Of a stretch of 9,164 bases of DNA, positions 8,012 through 9,164 are shown piece after piece. The DNA comes from RQOF01 sp964461135 (GTDB lineage Bacteria; Calditrichota; Calditrichia; RBG-13-44-9). The notes beneath the pieces were generated by a model. The model had not been told where the DNA came from. It saw nothing but the letters and a program-made list of their open reading frames with translations, and ran no database searches. The stretch spans positions 1-9,164 of the forward strand of contig CAYWTB010000133.1 in the NCBI GenBank assembly GCA_964461135.1. The letters run 5' to 3'. The number at the start of each line of letters is the position of its first letter. Within the stretch, counting starts at the first letter, position 1. A program made the position numbers and the translations under genes.

Positions 8012-8039
8012 GCCATCAATAATCCTGGAAAGGTAAATT

Positions 8040-8043
8040 GGAG
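8040..8043 (+). promoter_or_regulatory. Ribosome binding site for the interrupted 8052 gene
   Basis: GGAG lies eight bases before ATG 8052. It shows that the 8052 gene was once a real translated gene, 40 bases after the gamma-glutamyltransferase-like gene. Confidence 0.6.
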
Positions 8044-8051
8044 TAATTTCA

Positions 8052-8223
8052 ATGAACGTAAAATCGAAAATAGTATCTCTGATGTTATCATTTCTGTTTA
8101 TTCACAGCGGCCTTTGGGCAGAAATATCTTTTAACAATCCCCGCCTGGGTATTGTTATCAGCAAAACCAGTTTCCAGCAGCGTTGGGGTGTCACTCAGAT
8201 GTCGGCACACGGCTGGGCTGCGG
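8052..8223 (+). pseudogene. 5' part of an exported protein gene, cut by the cassette insertion
   Basis: The frame starts with a good signal peptide (MNVKSKIVSLMLSFLFIHSGLWA, cleavage likely after residue 23) followed by EISFNNPRLGIVISKTSFQQRW and MSAHGWAAV. It keeps the base composition of its neighbours up to about 8222. At 8223 the sequence changes abruptly to AT-rich DNA. The frame runs on by accident for 29 codons to a TAG at 8310-8312, giving an 86-residue product with an unrelated tail. I do not recognise the family from so short a segment. Joining G8223 to T9111, the bases flanking the inserted element, continues the frame as V-E-L-S-R-L-A-A-D-P-I-Y-I-F before a TGA at 9152-9154. Confidence 0.65.
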
Positions 8224-8987
8224 TTAGGTATAGCACTAAATTTAAACCAACAAGTGTAATATGTTTATTGTCATTCGTTACTAATGACTCAATTGATCGA
8301 AATCAATTTTAGTCTGTCAATTGAAAAACTACTAGTGTGGGTTTTTAGCTTTTGATCAAAGTATCTTATTGTAATAGTCAAAATAATTTTAGGATCTAAT
8401 TCTATCCCTGTATAAATTAAACCAACAGATTTTGCTTTTCTAATATTTTCTCTCCAATGATCATATTCAAAATTTTTGAGTTTTAAATAATAAGTAAGAT
8501 CTTTTAATTTATTCATTTTTATTGTATCAGGTAATGCATGAAAAAAATCAATAGCAAATAAAAATGTTGCTTCAGATTCGGCTCCAACAATCGTAGGATT
8601 TTTAATTTAATGAGCATTTGTTCTAAATTTTGTTTCAGTTGAGTCTTCAATCCTAAATCCAAAATCGTTTATGGTTACTTGTTTATTTCCCGAGTTATAA
8701 ATCTTTACAGACAAGTAATAGTCAGTTAGAAACTTGGGTTCAGATAATACTTGATTATTAATTCCAAGTATTACTTCCTGTATGGTTGGATTTGTTACAG
8801 GTTTGTTTTGATGATAAATCCAATAATTTAGTAGAAAAGAAATTAATGCAATTGCTGATAAAATCCAGTTTGTAACATTATTTGTCTTCACTTTGATTAT
8901 GGTATGGGAAAAATGCTTACTAGAGCTTCTATTTATTCGATGTTTCCTCAATTTAGATCCATTTTATTTATTTTGTGTATACCTAAC
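8223..8987. repeat. Inverted repeats bounding the AT-rich insert
   Basis: The left arm at 8223-8236 is GTTAGGTATAGCAC. The right arm at 8975-8987 is GTGTATACCTAAC, its reverse complement apart from one unpaired base. The first seven bases (GTTAGGT and ACCTAAC) match the integron core-site consensus GTTRRRY and RYYYAAC. No flanking target-site duplication is seen. Confidence 0.75.
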
Positions 8988-9110
8988 GCGTTGCGTATAA
9001 GCCGCCGAAAAGCTTAGACGCACAGACGTTCAGATTTAGGATAAACTTTATTGAAACCACAGACCTAAACTAAATTGAAACACCGCTTTTCAGTCGGCTT
9101 AATATGCTGG
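8224..9110. mobile_element. Putative integron gene cassette, 887 bases, inserted into the 8052 gene
   Basis: The element starts at TTAGGT directly after G8223 and ends at G9110 of a GTTGAAC site. This is the G/TTRRRY breakpoint that integron integrases use. When the ends are joined, as in a free circular cassette, the site becomes GTTAGGT, exactly complementary to the ACCTAAC at 8981-8987. The cassette is AT-rich compared with the flanking genes and holds one minus-strand gene and an attC-like site. No integrase gene, attI or second attC site is visible, so it would be a lone cassette at a secondary site, or the edge of an array that continues to the right. The gene reads away from the attC-like site, the minority orientation. 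Confidence 0.65.
8289..8951 (-). pseudogene. Cassette gene for a single-pass membrane protein, split by an in-frame TAA
   Basis: Read on the minus strand, the frame opens at a TTG (8951) or, more naturally, at a GTG (8891) giving MKTNNVTNW followed by one membrane helix (ILSAIALISFLLNYWIY). It then runs through VKIYNSGNKQVTINDFGF, a beta-type segment, to TNAH and a TAA at 8607-8609. The same frame stays open for another 105 codons, starting IKNPTIVGAESEATFLFAIDFF and ending SIDRLKLISIN before a TGA at 8289-8291. A single nonsense change in a gene of about 200 codons explains this best; sequencing error or suppression is possible. A Met at 8516 lies inside the second part but has no clear ribosome site. 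I do not recognise the family. The layout (N-terminal anchor plus an extracytoplasmic beta domain) is that of many hypothetical cassette proteins. Neither start has a strong ribosome site. Confidence 0.6.
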
Positions 9111-9116
9111 TTGAAC
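8981..9116. other. attC-like integron recombination site
   Basis: This 136-base stretch has the four boxes of an attC site in order: ACCTAAC (8981-8987), AAGCCGCCGAAAAGC (8999-9013), GCTTTTCAGTCGGCTT (9085-9100) and GTTGAAC (9110-9116). The two inner boxes pair over 13 base pairs around a small internal bulge. Spacers are 11 and 9 bases, close to the 9 of classic sites. The length is near the upper end of known attC sites. The variable centre adds a TTTAGG/CCTAAA stem (9035-9040 with 9064-9069). It also contains two near-copies of AAACTxxATTGAAAC at 9043-9057 and 9067-9081. The extra base of the bulge is on the right arm, which leaves the polarity open. Confidence 0.65.
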
Positions 9117-9164
9117 TAAGCCGCTTGGCGGCAGATCCGATTTATATTTTCTGATATTTTTGAA
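9117..9164. other. Right flank of the cassette, unassigned
   Basis: The stretch begins with a small perfect hairpin, GCCGC-TTG-GCGGC at 9120-9132, and then becomes AT-rich. It is either the displaced continuation of the 8052 gene or the start of a further cassette; the window ends too soon to tell. Confidence 0.4.

Noticed and set aside
8607..8609. Recoding of the in-frame stop as selenocysteine or pyrrolysine
   Set aside because: The codon is TAA, not TGA or TAG.
8223..8987. Insert as a simple insertion sequence or MITE bounded by its inverted repeats
   Set aside because: No transposase is encoded and no target duplication is seen. That model leaves the paired boxes at 8999-9100 and the GTTGAAC at 9110 unexplained. 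It remains the main alternative.

Overview
The window looks like a stretch of chromosome from a Gram-negative environmental bacterium. The coding capacity is a plus-strand run of genes for exported proteins (signal peptides and one twin-arginine signal) of types common in carbohydrate-degradation loci. This gene content fits FCB-group (Bacteroidota- or Calditrichota-like) or planctomycete-like lineages, but nothing here fixes the taxon. The main body is of mid GC content; the last ~900 bases are clearly AT-richer and behave like foreign DNA.

Left to right: a 5'-truncated remnant of a glycoside-hydrolase-like protein (41-547); a CBM9-like carbohydrate-binding protein (599-1348); a large exported putative glycosidase with a TIM barrel and a GATase/trimerisation-like domain (1380-3437); an exported conserved protein of unknown function (3478-4731); a TAT-exported Gfo/Idh/MocA oxidoreductase (4809-6053); a 280-base intergenic region with short repeats; a divergent gamma-glutamyltransferase-family protein (6338-8011); and the first 57 codons of a further exported protein (8052-8223), which is interrupted. 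The first four intact genes are closely spaced and probably form one transcription unit for export, binding, cleavage and oxidation of sugars. The gamma-glutamyltransferase gene may start a second unit after the longer gap. No transporter or regulator is present.

The most notable region is 8223-9116, which has the anatomy of an integron gene cassette inserted into the 8052 gene. It begins with TTAGGT directly after a G. It ends in a 136-base attC-like site with an R''-like ACCTAAC, paired AAGCCG...CGGCTT L boxes and an R'-like GTTGAAC. The cassette's first six bases are exactly complementary to its own R'' box, as the circular form of a cassette predicts. No integrase or second attC site is seen. 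The cassette carries one AT-rich minus-strand gene for a single-pass membrane protein, split by a TAA codon with the same reading frame open for another ~105 codons.
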